Part shown: piece after piece, positions 7,162 through 16,261 of the stretch | How the letters are laid out: the number at the start of each line of letters is the position of its first letter | Position numbering within the stretch: the stretch's first letter is position 1 | Origin: Streptomyces sp. SPB074 | Lineage (GTDB): Bacteria; Actinomycetota; Actinomycetes; Streptomycetales; Streptomycetaceae | DNA length: 64,000 nt | Direction: 5' to 3' | Assembly (NCBI RefSeq): GCF_000154905.1 | Contig: NZ_GG770540.1 | Span: 93,411 to 157,410, forward strand | Position numbers and translations under genes: made by a program | The notes under the pieces: generated by a model | Told to the model about the DNA's origin: nothing | Database searches by the model: none | What the model saw: the letters and a program-made list of their open reading frames with translations, nothing else

Positions 7162-8136
7162 GTGCCCACCGTCATACAGCTGCCGGCTGGGAAGGCGTTG
7201 ACCGTCCGCGCGGCGGCGGATGTGTTTCTTGACTCGCTCGGCAACCCGAACACGGTCCGGAACTACGGGATCGGGGTCGGTAAGACCGCCGAACGACTCG
7301 GCGAGGCCCGGCCGCTGGCGTCGGTCGCGGACGACGAGATCGGCGAGGCCCTGGAACTGCTGTGGGGCACCGCCGCGGTGAACACGTGGAACTCCCGCCG
7401 GGCGGGGGTGCTGTCCTGGCTGGGCTGGTGCCGGGAGCGGGGCTACGAGGGGCCGATGGTCCCGGCCTGGGCGAAGCGGCTGACGGTGCCGGACTCCGAG
7501 ACCCCAGCCCGCTCGAAGATGGCGGTCGACCGGCTGATCGCACGGCGCGAGGTACACCTGCGGGAGAAGACGCTGTGGCGGATGCTCTACGAAACCGCCG
7601 GGCGGGCCGAGGAGATCCTCGGCGTGAACATTGAGGACCTGGACCTCGCCGCGCGCCGCTGCCCGGTCAAGGCGAAGGGCGCCCGGACCAAGGCCCGCCG
7701 CCGCGGCCAGGCGCGCGAGGACTACGTGCTGGAGCCCGTGTACTGGGACGCCGGCACCGCCCGGCTCCTGCCCCGTCTGCTGAAAGGCCGCACCCACGGC
7801 CCGGTATTCGTCACCCACCGCCGCCCGGGGCCGGGCAAAGTCGTCAGCCCCCGTGACGTCTGCCCGGACACCGGACTGGCCCGGCTGTCGTACGGGCAGG
7901 CCCGCGCTCTGCTCGACGAGCACACTGCCCTGCGCGGACCGGGCACGGGTTGGGACCTACACGAGTATCGACACTCCGCCCTCACCCACCTCGGCGAGCA
8001 GGGCGCCTCGCTCCTGATGCTCATGGCGAAGTCGCGGCACAAAAAGCCGGAGAACGTCCGCCGCTACTTCAAGCCGTCCCCCGAGGCGATCGCCGAGCTC
8101 ACCAGCCTGCTCGCCCCTGGCGACACCCGGCGCTGA
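7162..8136 (+). CDS. Tyrosine recombinase, probable TnpI-type resolvase
   Basis: This 324-aa protein keeps a full tyrosine-recombinase catalytic set: Arg in [12 protein letters not shown], His and Arg in [16 protein letters not shown], the second His in [15 protein letters not shown] and the Tyr nucleophile in RRYFKP. An N-terminal SAM-like core-binding domain precedes it. GTG at 7162, behind AAGGGGAAG, is preferred over an in-frame start at 7093. It lies just inside the left end of the Tn3-family element, so it most likely resolves cointegrates, as TnpI does in Tn4430-type transposons, rather than integrating a plasmid into the chromosome. Confidence 0.8.
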   Translation: MPTVIQLPAGKALTVRAAADVFLDSLGNPNTVRNYGIGVGKTAERLGEARPLASVADDEIGEALELLWGTAAVNTWNSRRAGVLSWLGWCRERGYEGPMVPAWAKRLTVPDSETPARSKMAVDRLIARREVHLREKTLWRMLYETAGRAEEILGVNIEDLDLAARRCPVKAKGARTKARRRGQAREDYVLEPVYWDAGTARLLPRLLKGRTHGPVFVTHRRPGPGKVVSPRDVCPDTGLARLSYGQARALLDEHTALRGPGTGWDLHEYRHSALTHLGEQGASLLMLMAKSRHKKPENVRRYFKPSPEAIAELTSLLAPGDTRR

Positions 8137-8386
8137 GGGCGGGCTGGGCGGTTCGTCCGGCCCGGTGGCGCATCAGGGGGTGTTGGCGAAGTGGTGAACG
8201 GTGATGCTGAGCCTGGTCGCAGCTGTGTCTGGCTCTGCTGGAAGTAGTGGAACACTCCAAGATCGGCTGATGATCCTTGTCCCCGGTGGGGCCACTTTCC
8301 GTGTCCGGCCTGTCGCAGACTTGCAGGGCGTGGTGACCTCGGCTGGTTGCCGCGGCTTTGGCCCAGTCGACCCAAGGACTGCAATC

Positions 8387-9601
8387 GTGAGCGAGCGCGT
8401 TCTCACCCCCCGCCACCGGGGCTTCCTCTTTCTCGACTCCCACCCGGCGGGCTGCGCGCGGTTGGTGGCCGACATGTGGCAGGCATGCCCCGACTCTGTC
8501 GACGTGCCGCAGGGTGACGGTCCGGTGGCTTTGATCATCGGCTCCTCGGCCGGATATGGCTTGGCGGCCGCTGTCGCCGGACTCAAGCGCGCCGGCGTCC
8601 GCGGCATCATGGTCTCCTTTGAGAAGGCCCCCACCGAACGGCGTACCGCTACGGCAGGTTGGTACCGCACCGCCGCCACCGCAGAGATCGCCCGTGCAGC
8701 TGGGCGGGATCTGGTCTTTCTCAACGGCGACGCGTTCTCCGACACGATGAAGGACCAGGTCGCCGACCTGATCGAGCAGCGTTTCGGCGGCAGGCTGGAC
8801 TACCTGATCTACTCGGTGGCCGCGCCACGGCGCACCGACCCGGACACCGGCACCACGTACGCCTCCGTTCTCAAGCCGATCGGCCAGGCGAACCGCACCA
8901 AGACCCTTGTCTTTGACGACCAGGGCGTTCCCGAAGTGCGCGAGGTCGAGACCGGGCCGGCCGAGGGCGATGATGTCGAGCAGACTGTGGCCGTCATGGG
9001 CGGTGCGGACTGGGAACGCTGGGTCGACCACCTGGCCAGTCGGGGACTGCTCGGCGAGGGCTTCGCTACCGCCGCGCTGTCGTACATCGGATCGCCGCTG
9101 ACCGCGGCCATCTACCGGCAGGGCACCATCGGCGCGGCCAAGGCTCACCTGGAGGCCACCGCCCGCACCCTGAACGAGCGGCTCGACAAGACGGTGGGCG
9201 GGCGGGCCGTGACCTCCGTCAACGGCGCCGCCGTCACCCAGTCCTCCACCGCCATCCCCGGCATCGCCCTGTACACCGGCCTGCTGCGCGGCGTCCTTGG
9301 ACAGAACCTGGTCCCGCCGGTACATCAGCTCGCCGCCCTGTGGGACCAGCTCACCGGTGCCGCCCCGCTCGCCCTGGACGACGAAGGCCGAATCCGCCTG
9401 GACACCTGGGAACTCACTGACGACGTGCAGGCAGCCGTTGCCGAACGCTGGGAGGCCGCCACGACCGAGACCATCGCCGGTCTCGCCGACCTCGGCTGGT
9501 TCCATGCCGAAGTCCAACGCCTGTACGGATTCTCCGTCCCGGGCGTCGACTACACCGCCGCGGTGGCCACCGACATTCCCTGGCCTGCTCCCACGTCCTG
9601 A
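8387..9601 (+). CDS. fabV: FabV-type trans-2-enoyl-ACP/CoA reductase
   Basis: The 404-aa protein matches the FabV family in length and motifs. It has the N-terminal GFLFLDSHPAGC segment, the NAD(P)H-binding IIGSSAGYGLAAA motif and the catalytic Tyr-x8-Lys pair in AIYRQGTIGAAK near residue 243. FabV performs the last reduction of fatty-acid elongation and, unlike FabI, tolerates triclosan. The GTG at 8387 gives the normal FabV N-terminus; the frame is open further upstream. It lies between recombinase and transposase inside the Tn3-family element, so it is the passenger gene. Resistance to a FabI inhibitor is inferred from the family. Confidence 0.88.
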   Translation: MSERVLTPRHRGFLFLDSHPAGCARLVADMWQACPDSVDVPQGDGPVALIIGSSAGYGLAAAVAGLKRAGVRGIMVSFEKAPTERRTATAGWYRTAATAEIARAAGRDLVFLNGDAFSDTMKDQVADLIEQRFGGRLDYLIYSVAAPRRTDPDTGTTYASVLKPIGQANRTKTLVFDDQGVPEVREVETGPAEGDDVEQTVAVMGGADWERWVDHLASRGLLGEGFATAALSYIGSPLTAAIYRQGTIGAAKAHLEATARTLNERLDKTVGGRAVTSVNGAAVTQSSTAIPGIALYTGLLRGVLGQNLVPPVHQLAALWDQLTGAAPLALDDEGRIRLDTWELTDDVQAAVAERWEAATTETIAGLADLGWFHAEVQRLYGFSVPGVDYTAAVATDIPWPAPTS

Positions 9602-9646
9602 TCCCGGCACGGGTCCGCCATGCGGAACGCCCCTGTTGGGAGGCTC

Positions 9647-12600
9647 TCACTCCTCGTCGATGGCGTCCTTGTCACGTAGGGGCCGCATGCCGCCGGAAAG
9701 GTCCGGAAGGTGGAAGGAGTACCGGCCGAGCATGTTGATGTGGTGCCGTACGAATGGTGAGAGGCGGGCCACGTCCTCGTCGCGGACGTCGAAGCCGTCC
9801 GCCCGCAATTGGTTCACTGCGGCGTCCATGTACCGCGTGTTGAACAGCACGAGGGCGTTGAGGACCAGGCCCAAGGCTCCGATCTGGTCCTCCATGCCGT
9901 CCTGGTAGCGGTGGTAGAGCTGCCCGGACCGGCCGTGGAAGATCTTCCGGGCGAGGGAGTGACGGCCCTCCTGGAGGTTGGCCTGGCTCTTGATCTGCCG
10001 CCGGTAGCCGGGCTCGTCGGCCAGGCGCAGGATGTGCAGGGTCTTCGAGATCCGCCCGTAGTGGGCGATGGCGTCGCCGAGCGGGGTGGGGCGGCCGTCG
10101 CGGGACAGCATCCGGATCACGTCGTACGCGCGCACGGCGCCAGTGTGGATGGAGCCGATGATTCGCAGGATGTCCTCCCAGTGCCGTTCGATCCTGGCGA
10201 GGTCGACCCGGCCGCGAGCCGCGTCCTGGAAGGCGCCGTAGTCAGCCGTGCGGTCGATGCGCCACATCTTCTGGTCCGGCAGGTCAGCGAGCTGCGGGGC
10301 GTATGCGAACCCAGCGAGCGTGAGCAGCCCGAAGACGATGTCGCTGTACGAGGCGGTGTCCGTGAAGATCATCTCCGGGCGCTTGCCGCCGTCGCGGTCG
10401 TAGAGGACGTCCAGCACGTACAGCGAGTCGCGCGGGGTGCCAGCCACCACCTTCCCGCCCAGCCCCGCCGCCTGGTCATTGATCATGTTCAGCCAGGTCG
10501 CCCCGCCCCGGCGCCCGAAGTACTTCGGGTTCGGCCGCGCGTACACCGATGGCACCGGCACGACGAACCGCATGCCGTCCACCGAGGCGACCAGGCCGCC
10601 GCCCCACGCCTGCGCGAGCGGGATCGACGCCTGGCAGTCGATCAGCGTCGCGTTCGCGGCCCGATACGTCGCCAGCCGCAGATACGTCTGATCGACATGG
10701 GACAGGCGCCCGTACTTCAGCGCGTCCGCGGCGCCGATGACGGGGGTGTAGCCGACGTTGCAGCTGTGCGCGACCAGCAGCGCGGCGATCGTCACGTGCA
10801 GGTCCTTCAGCCGGGCCTCGCCGCCCGTAACCGAGGTGAACGCCTGGTCGGCGCCGGTCCACGAGAACACCTCCAGCAGGGCCTCCGGCAGATCGACCCG
10901 GGGCAGCATCGCGTCCACCGCCTCCCGCAACTGGCGCAGGGATGCGGGTTCCGGCTCCGGCTCCAGCGGGGCAAAGTGCAGGCGACCGTCGTCGTCGAAC
11001 TCGATCTGCGAGTTCGCCGGCACCCGTGCGGCGACCTCCCGGTAGGTGCCGTCCAGCAGCGCCGCCCGCGCGGCCAGGTGCTCACCCGCCCATGCCGGCA
11101 GACCGAGCGAGGCGAGCACGCTGGGTTTGGCCTGCTCCCACGCTTCCCCGTCCAGCAGCTTCGCCCTCGGGTCGCCCCACTTGGAGGAGTTCTTCGCGAA
11201 CACCTCCCGCCGGCACAGCATCCGGTGCAGCTGCTCCAGCACACAGAACGCGTACGCCTTCCAGTCCACCGTGCCCGGCTCCAGGTGCGGCGCGGACAGC
11301 ACCAGCCGCCGCCACGAGCCAGTGAGCAGGCCCGTGTCGATCTCGGCGGGCCCGACCTTCTTGCGCCCCATCAAGTCCGGCAGCGACTTCAACGCCTTCA
11401 GGACCGGCAGTCCCTCCGGGGTAGCGTCGAAGTCGACCACCGTCACCAGGAGCTTCAGGAACGGCCGCACGGTGCTGAACCGGGTGACCAGCTGGATCCG
11501 CCATGCCTCGTCCGCATCCGAGTCGAGCGGCGGAGTCAGATCGAACAGCGCTGCGATCGCCGCCGCCAGCTCGTGCCGGGGCACCACCTGTTCGATCCGC
11601 TCCCACATCGCCTCCAACGTCTCCACCTCGGGCGGGCTGATCTCCCCGGTGTCGGTGTCGACCTGCTCGCTGGTGCTGTCGAACACGATCTGGAACGCCG
11701 CGGCCAGCTTCGCCGACGCCCTCTCCACCCGTGGCAGGGTCTTCAGCTTCTCCTTCGCCGTCTCCCGCTCCGCCCTGGCCAGCAGCTTCGTCGCGATCAG
11801 CACCTCCAGGAGGTCCAGGGCGTCATCGACCGCCCGGGACGTCAGGTAGACCGCGGTGGCCAGCAGCGTGGCCAGGCGCCGGGAGTCACCGTGCCGCCGC
11901 AGCAGCGACGCCTTGCCATCGATCCCGTACCGCGACAGCTCCGCCAGCCGCCGCGGCGGTATCGCGGACACGTCCACCTCGCCCATCCCGAAGGCTGCAA
12001 TCTCCTGCGCCCGCTCCAGCGCCCACTTCATCTGGGGCCCGGAGATCCGCACCGGCCCCCGGCGCAGCCGGTCCAGCTCCGAGACCCGGGCGCCCGGCGG
12101 AACAGACAACAGCGAGTCCAGCACCGCCTGCTGGCCGGTGCTCAGCAGGCCGTACAGGGTGTCCCACAGGCGGTTGTTCGCCGCCTCCCGAACCGTGCCC
12201 ACCAGCCGGGCCAGACGGCTCGCCCCGGGCAGCAGCACCCGGCGCTCGCGCAGCCACCCGGCCGCTGCGTCGAACAGAGACTTCGGCCCGTCGCCGGTCG
12301 TCCAGGCTCGCGCATCCAGCCACTCGCTCAGCTCGTCCCGCACCTCGGCGAAGTCACGCCAGCCTCCGGCCTCCTGGATCTCCCCGGCGTGTGTACGGGC
12401 CGTCCCGTCCCGCTCGCCGTACTCCTTCAGGCACGACGCATCGGCAATCCCCAGCTGCTCGGCGAGGTACTCGGCGACCTCCGCCGGCACCTGCCGCGGG
12501 TCCGGCATGAACCGGCCCAGGTAGCGCACACTCGTCAGCTGGACCGCGAACCCGAGCCGGTTGTGCGAACGCCGTTTGGCCTGCACTTTCTCCAGATCCG

Positions 12601-12703
12601 AGTCATCCAGGAAGAAGTACCGCTCCAGCTCCGCACGTGACGGCGTTCCGTTGAACGCCGCGTACTGGGCTGCCTGTTGATCAGACAGAAACTCGACCGC
12701 CAC
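9647..12703 (-). CDS. tnpA: Tn3-family transposase TnpA
   Basis: This full-length 1018-aa replicative transposase begins with a DUF4158-type end-binding region (FLSDQQAAQYAAFNG, ELERYFFLDDSD). The C-terminal DDE domain follows. Candidate catalytic residues are the Asp in ASVDGMRFVVP, the Asp in MIFTDTASYSDIVFG and the Glu in RHWEDILRIIGS. No stop or frameshift is seen, so it may be active. It is read leftward, convergent with fabV, and its start lies about 90 bp inside the right terminal repeat. A large open frame on the opposite strand is only its shadow. Confidence 0.95.
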   Translation of the reverse strand: MAVEFLSDQQAAQYAAFNGTPSRAELERYFFLDDSDLEKVQAKRRSHNRLGFAVQLTSVRYLGRFMPDPRQVPAEVAEYLAEQLGIADASCLKEYGERDGTARTHAGEIQEAGGWRDFAEVRDELSEWLDARAWTTGDGPKSLFDAAAGWLRERRVLLPGASRLARLVGTVREAANNRLWDTLYGLLSTGQQAVLDSLLSVPPGARVSELDRLRRGPVRISGPQMKWALERAQEIAAFGMGEVDVSAIPPRRLAELSRYGIDGKASLLRRHGDSRRLATLLATAVYLTSRAVDDALDLLEVLIATKLLARAERETAKEKLKTLPRVERASAKLAAAFQIVFDSTSEQVDTDTGEISPPEVETLEAMWERIEQVVPRHELAAAIAALFDLTPPLDSDADEAWRIQLVTRFSTVRPFLKLLVTVVDFDATPEGLPVLKALKSLPDLMGRKKVGPAEIDTGLLTGSWRRLVLSAPHLEPGTVDWKAYAFCVLEQLHRMLCRREVFAKNSSKWGDPRAKLLDGEAWEQAKPSVLASLGLPAWAGEHLAARAALLDGTYREVAARVPANSQIEFDDDGRLHFAPLEPEPEPASLRQLREAVDAMLPRVDLPEALLEVFSWTGADQAFTSVTGGEARLKDLHVTIAALLVAHSCNVGYTPVIGAADALKYGRLSHVDQTYLRLATYRAANATLIDCQASIPLAQAWGGGLVASVDGMRFVVPVPSVYARPNPKYFGRRGGATWLNMINDQAAGLGGKVVAGTPRDSLYVLDVLYDRDGGKRPEMIFTDTASYSDIVFGLLTLAGFAYAPQLADLPDQKMWRIDRTADYGAFQDAARGRVDLARIERHWEDILRIIGSIHTGAVRAYDVIRMLSRDGRPTPLGDAIAHYGRISKTLHILRLADEPGYRRQIKSQANLQEGRHSLARKIFHGRSGQLYHRYQDGMEDQIGALGLVLNALVLFNTRYMDAAVNQLRADGFDVRDEDVARLSPFVRHHINMLGRYSFHLPDLSGGMRPLRDKDAIDEE

Positions 12704-12791
12704 CAGGTCCTCCGAAGATCGACAACATCGACCCGCGAAGGCTGCGCCGTACGATCAGCCCAGGTCAAAGCGTCATTGGAGGCCGCGAGGG

Positions 12792-12829
12792 ATTAGCGCA
12801 CGATCTGACATGGATGTTCCTCAACCCCC
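12792..12829 (-). repeat. Right terminal inverted repeat of the Tn3-family element
   Basis: On the minus strand it reads GGGGGTTGAGGAACATCCAT inward to GTGCGCTAA, matching the left end over 37 of 38 positions. It also encodes the last residues (HPCQIVR) of the truncated RHS-like frame. Confidence 0.9.
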
Positions 12830-13501
12830 GAAGCGACCTGCTTCCAGGTGTAGGTGGGCGTCAGCTCGCCGAGTTCGAGGGGGGTGCCGGCGTCGGTGTC
12901 GCCGGACAGATCGGCGTCCGGTACCGACGTTGCCGCGTTGATAGCTTCCGAAGCGGTGGACACCATCGTGCCGCTTGCTTCGTCGAACCTGGTGGTCTCG
13001 GTGAGTGTGTCCCCTTGAGAGGACGTGTACTTCTTGACGCCTCCCCCGTTCGGGTAGTCGATACTGCTCTTCAGGGCGTATGTGAGGGCAACGCCCTCGT
13101 TGAGGTCGGTGACGACGACGGAGTCGGCGTTCTGCTTCAGTTGGCGGTTGAGCTGGCCGCCCAGGAACTCAGCCTGCCAGCCCGGACCGAAGGCCCCCAT
13201 GTCGGCGCGGGACGCGGGTGCCGGCTTCGGCTTCGAATCGCCCCCCCGCCTGGGCGGTGACAGTGTGGCTACGGCCCATGACGCCCTCCGCCACGTCCGT
13301 TTCGTAGACCTCGAAGGTCTTGTCCGAGGTCGAGTACACGCCCGGACCCACCTGCTCGATCTCGCCGTCCGCCAGAGGCGGATCGACGACCGCCGCCGGC
13401 GCGGCGGACGGCGGGTCCACAGGCGCCGCTACGGCCATTCCCTCCGAAAGCGCGAGGGAGAGGGACAGGATTACTAACACAGGAAGCGCACTTTTGCGCA
13501 C
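12793..13501 (-). pseudogene. N-terminal fragment of a secreted RHS-like protein
   Basis: The gene starts at GTG 13501 behind a GGGGGGAA ribosome site and encodes a signal peptide (SALPVLVILSLSLALS, then AVAAP). After about 85 codons a run of seven G residues (minus strand, near 13245) shifts the frame. With one G fewer the frame continues into ADMGAFGPGWQAEFLGGQLN, a hallmark of the region before RHS/YD repeats in wall-associated Streptomyces proteins. The Tn3-family right end then cuts the gene off at 12829. Codon 9 is TTA. The product is dead twice over, unless the G run allows phase variation, which the truncation makes irrelevant. Confidence 0.75.
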
Positions 13502-13648
13502 AGATTCCCCCCACGAGAATGAAAACGTGAATGATCCGAATAGATCAAGCCGGAATAGTGAGCGACACCCGGTCGATTCTGCAAGCACCAAAAAACGGAA
13601 CCCCACCTCCCATTTTTCGCGCCGCCTTTTAGCTGTAAAGGCCATCGA

Positions 13649-13681
13649 GAATTTACGTTACAAGGCCACGTAAATTCTCAC
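13649..13681. promoter_or_regulatory. Perfect inverted repeat between divergent genes
   Basis: GAGAATTTACG and CGTAAATTCTC form an 11-bp perfect stem around an 11-nt spacer. It is unusually AT-rich for this window and lies in the promoter region between the RHS-like fragment and the lipoprotein gene. Confidence 0.45.
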
Positions 13682-13687
13682 CGGCAA

Positions 13688-13707
13688 CATGAGTACGCGT
13701 ACTCATG
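13688..13707. promoter_or_regulatory. Operator palindrome, copy 1
   Basis: CATGAGTA-CGCG-TACTCATG is a perfect palindrome within a 22-bp palindrome. The same arms recur exactly 73 bp downstream, about seven helical turns. It lies upstream of the lipoprotein gene and probably binds a dimeric repressor. Confidence 0.6.
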
Positions 13708-13760
13708 TGTGCCCCGGTTATTTATGAGCAGGGATGGCCGTCAAGGCGGGTACGGATTTT

Positions 13761-13780
13761 CATGAGTAGCAGTACTCATG
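13761..13780. promoter_or_regulatory. Operator palindrome, copy 2
   Basis: CATGAGTA-GCAG-TACTCATG has the same 8-bp arms as copy 1 with a different core. It ends 33 bp before the preferred lipoprotein start at 13814 and would block transcription or initiation if occupied. Confidence 0.6.
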
Positions 13781-13813
13781 ACGACCCCATGGCCGCATTC
13801 GGAGACTGTTCCC

Positions 13814-14473
13814 ATGACACGAGACCGCGCCCTCCGCAGCGCCTTCGCGCACGTTTCCCGCCCGCTGGCTCTGGGCGGCTTAGCTGCTTTCACGGCTTTC
13901 GCCATTGCCGCCTGCGGTACGGAAGAAATCAGTGGTGTACGTCCTCAGGGCGGGCCTGAGGCGAACGCCGATTCGGCGGTGAGCGCCCCGGCACCGTCCG
14001 CGCAGCAGGCGGCCTTCACGGCCATGCTCGACGAAATGGCCCGGTCGTGCCCTTCCCCCGGCGGGGGCCCGCTCGCCACGAAGCCACCCGCCCCGCAGCG
14101 GGAGCGGCGTATCGCACCAGGTGAGACGCCTCCGGCCGAACCGATCGAGCCACTCAGCCCCACAGGTCCCGAGACCGTGCTGACCGCCCACGAATGGTGC
14201 GCGAGCGTCCGCCACGAACACCGCCTTCTGCTCGCGCTCCAAGCGATCCCGGAGCCCACTCCTGCCAAGGTCCGCCGGGTCCTGAACGAACTCGGATACA
14301 TCGACGCGCACATCCATGACCTCGCACAGGACGGCGAGCGCACCCGCTTCCACCTCGACCTGCGCCAGGAGGGCGGCACCCTCTGTGAGACGGGAACAGC
14401 AGCCGGCGCGGAGTCGGACGTGGCGCCGTGTGCCGCCCGGGCCACCGGAGCGTTCACGGTGGAAGTGGAGTAG
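13814..14473 (+). CDS. Secreted lipoprotein with a TTA codon
   Basis: The 219-aa precursor has basic residues, a hydrophobic stretch (LALGGLAAFTAFAIAAC) and a lipobox Cys, so it should be lipidated on the outer membrane face. The mature part is Pro/Ala-rich at first. Two later Cys residues (GTLCETG, VAPCAAR) could form a disulfide. GGAG stands 9 nt before ATG 13814; an in-frame ATG at 13778 falls inside the operator. Codon 23 is TTA (13880-13882), so translation would depend on tRNA-Leu(UAA), which is encoded about 5 kb away. Two identical-arm operators lie upstream. The function of the mature domain is unknown. Confidence 0.8.
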   Translation: MTRDRALRSAFAHVSRPLALGGLAAFTAFAIAACGTEEISGVRPQGGPEANADSAVSAPAPSAQQAAFTAMLDEMARSCPSPGGGPLATKPPAPQRERRIAPGETPPAEPIEPLSPTGPETVLTAHEWCASVRHEHRLLLALQAIPEPTPAKVRRVLNELGYIDAHIHDLAQDGERTRFHLDLRQEGGTLCETGTAAGAESDVAPCAARATGAFTVEVE

Positions 14474-14878
14474 CCGGGGCCTGGGCAGGGGAGCGCGCTC
14501 ACGCCCTCGGTGCGTCCCACCCGGCACCTTCGCCGGGTTATAACCCGCCCCATGCCCTCGCCACAGCCACAGCCACAGCCACAGCCACGCCGGCCTACCG
14601 CACCCGGCATGCCTGTTAGCCTCGCGCTTTCATGAAGCGGGCTGTCCGGCAGGCGGTCAGGAAAGCAGAAAGTGCCTCTGACCAGCAAGAATGAGGATTG
14701 TCGAGGTCCTTGTTCCTGCCACCGCCGGAGGCACTTCCCAGATGAAGCACTGAGCTTTTTCAGCGTGGCCACTGATCGGGTGATGAGGTGGGTTCGGGGA
14801 CTGGGTGCGCAACGGGCAGGGCTCCCGTGCCGTTGAGGGAGGTGTTCGAAGTCTCAACTCATCAGCACAGGAGCCCTG
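14474..14878. other. Intergenic region with IS scars
   Basis: No gene is seen here. It holds a perfect palindrome CGGGTTATAACCCG (14534-14547), a short tandem run of CCACAG units (14561-14586), a 72-bp IS-end pair (14668-14739) and an inverted repeat (14817-14878) at the start of a transposase remnant. Confidence 0.5.
14668..14739. mobile_element. 72-bp miniature IS remnant
   Basis: GAAAGTGCCTC at the left is inverted as GAGGCACTTCC at the right, with 50 nt between them. Such a pair looks like the fused ends of an IS whose middle was deleted, or a MITE. No flanking duplication is obvious. Confidence 0.4.
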
Positions 14879-15223
14879 TTGGTTCCGTATCCTGCCGCAC
14901 TCGACCTGCCCCACGCCCTGGTCGAGTGGGTCACCATGCTCATCGTCACCCGTGAGGGCGACCGACGGTGCAAACTCCCGCCGCACCGTCGTGCGCTGAT
15001 CGCGCTCGTGTACCTACGCCGCCACGACACTCTCGCCCGCATCGCGGCAGGCTTCGGGATATCCGTCGGTACCGCCCACGCCTACGTCACCTCCGTCACC
15101 GGCCTGCTCTCCGGCCAAGCGCCCGGTCTGCTGAAGACGCTGCGCGCGCACGACCCGGACTTCGTCCTCCTGGACGGCACCCTCGCGGAGTGCGACCGCG
15201 TCGGCGACGGCAAGGCCGACTAA
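14879..15223 (+). pseudogene. N-terminal fragment of an IS5-type transposase
   Basis: The 114 residues contain the helix-turn-helix part of a DDE_Tnp_4 transposase ([20 protein letters not shown]) and the first catalytic region [19 protein letters not shown]. The frame stops exactly where another IS begins (15224). The downstream half is not found beyond that IS, so the gene is a remnant. Confidence 0.75.
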
Positions 15224-16258
15224 CGAGTTGGTGCGTGATAGGGGGTGAGGTGTGTTTGCCCTGCTCACGGCCGTTTTCAGATGCTGGTGTTGCGGTCGGA
15301 GACGAGGCCGGCGATGGCGCGGTAGGTGTCGGGCAGGCGGTCGCGGCGATGTGTCCAGCGGGTCAGTTGCTTCCAGCGTTTGTGATCAGCGAGGGCGTGT
15401 TCGACGGTGATGCGGTCGGACGAGTGGCCGTGGCGGTCGCGTCCCCGTTGTTCGACTCTGTCGGGCAGTGCTCCCGGCCGGGGTTTTCTCGGCGGCGTGA
15501 TCGCCTGCCCGCGATGGTCGCGGCTCAGCCCCAGGTAGCCGTCGTCCAACAGGACCTCGACGTCGGGGAAGTGCTGGAAGCAGATGGCGATGCCTTCGTC
15601 GCGGGCGGCGGTGGCGTCGTGCATACGCCCAGGTCGTAGGGCATCGGTCCATAACGTGCGGCCCCGCCAGCCGGCGATCACGGTGGCCTTCATCGTGTTC
15701 TGCTTCTTCTTGCCCGAGACGAATGCGCGCCGGCCGCCGCGGCCGGCCGGTGGCCGGCGGACCTGGATCTCGGTGGCGTCCAGACGCAGCTCGACACCTT
15801 CGGCCTGGGCGTAGGCAAACACATCCGCCGGAGTCCGAAGCCGCAGGCCGGGACGGTCGGGAACCGCGCACCCCCGCTCCGCCAAGAGCGTGCGCACCTC
15901 TCCGATCGCCCGGGTGACCGTGGATCGGTCGACACCTGACAGCAGCCCCAGCACCGAGTGCGGCAGGTCGTGCCGCAGGTGGATGAGTGTGGCCACCAAC
16001 CGGTCGACGAACACCAGCTGATGGCGGGCGCCGGCGCCTTCGGCCCGCTTGCGGGCCCCGCCTCGCACAGCATGGCGGCGACCCTCGACCCCGGCCTGCC
16101 ACGGCTCGGCCAACTCTTCGACCAAGCACGCAAGATGACGCCGGGAGAGCCCCGTGAACAGTCGATGCGCCAGCACCGCCCGATTGACCATGATCGCCAC
16201 AGCGGGATCATGCCATCCACGTGGCACGACACCTCACCCGCTATCACGCACCAACTCG
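15224..16258 (-). mobile_element. IS5-type insertion sequence with TAA flanks
   Basis: The ends are inverted repeats: CGAGTTGGTGCGTGATAG on the left and its complement on the right, extending into GGTGAGGTGT with one mismatch. TAA stands on both sides (15221-15223 and 16259-16261) as the probable target duplication. The element is 1,035 bp with one transposase gene and is inserted into the remains of an older IS. Confidence 0.8.
15277..16227 (-). CDS. IS5-type transposase (DDE_Tnp_4)
   Basis: The 316-aa transposase fills its IS. An N-terminal HTH (HSVLGLLSGVDRSTVTRAI) precedes the DDE domain with Asp in LDATEIQVRRP, Asp in DVEVLLDDGYLGLS and Glu in ITVEHALADHKRWK. The gene is intact, so the element may still move. 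It reads leftward, opposite to the transposase remnant it interrupts. Confidence 0.88.
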   Translation of the reverse strand: MPRGWHDPAVAIMVNRAVLAHRLFTGLSRRHLACLVEELAEPWQAGVEGRRHAVRGGARKRAEGAGARHQLVFVDRLVATLIHLRHDLPHSVLGLLSGVDRSTVTRAIGEVRTLLAERGCAVPDRPGLRLRTPADVFAYAQAEGVELRLDATEIQVRRPPAGRGGRRAFVSGKKKQNTMKATVIAGWRGRTLWTDALRPGRMHDATAARDEGIAICFQHFPDVEVLLDDGYLGLSRDHRGQAITPPRKPRPGALPDRVEQRGRDRHGHSSDRITVEHALADHKRWKQLTRWTHRRDRLPDTYRAIAGLVSDRNTSI

Positions 16259-16261
16259 TAA

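Larger units (their letters stand above)
6957..12829. mobile_element. Tn3-family transposon carrying tyrosine recombinase and fabV
   Basis: Two 38-bp terminal repeats face each other at 6957-6994 and 12792-12829. Both begin GGGGGTTGAGGAACATCCAT at the outer edge and run to GTGCGCTAA at the inner edge, with one mismatch at the last position. They enclose 5.87 kb with three genes: a tyrosine recombinase, a FabV reductase and a full-length TnpA. Tn3-family ends of this length starting GGGG and full-size TnpA are diagnostic. No matching 5-bp flanks are found, so there may have been later rearrangement. The left end interrupts an acetyltransferase gene, the right end an RHS-like gene. Confidence 0.85.

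Noticed and set aside
9809-12640. 943-codon open frame on the plus strand
   Set aside because: It lies exactly opposite the Tn3-family transposase, is Arg/Gln/Pro/His-rich and has no domain; it is a shadow of high-GC coding DNA.
6952-12834. 5-bp target duplication around the Tn3-family element
   Set aside because: Left flanks (GTATC or TATCG) and right flanks (GAAGC or CGAAG) do not match under either boundary choice.
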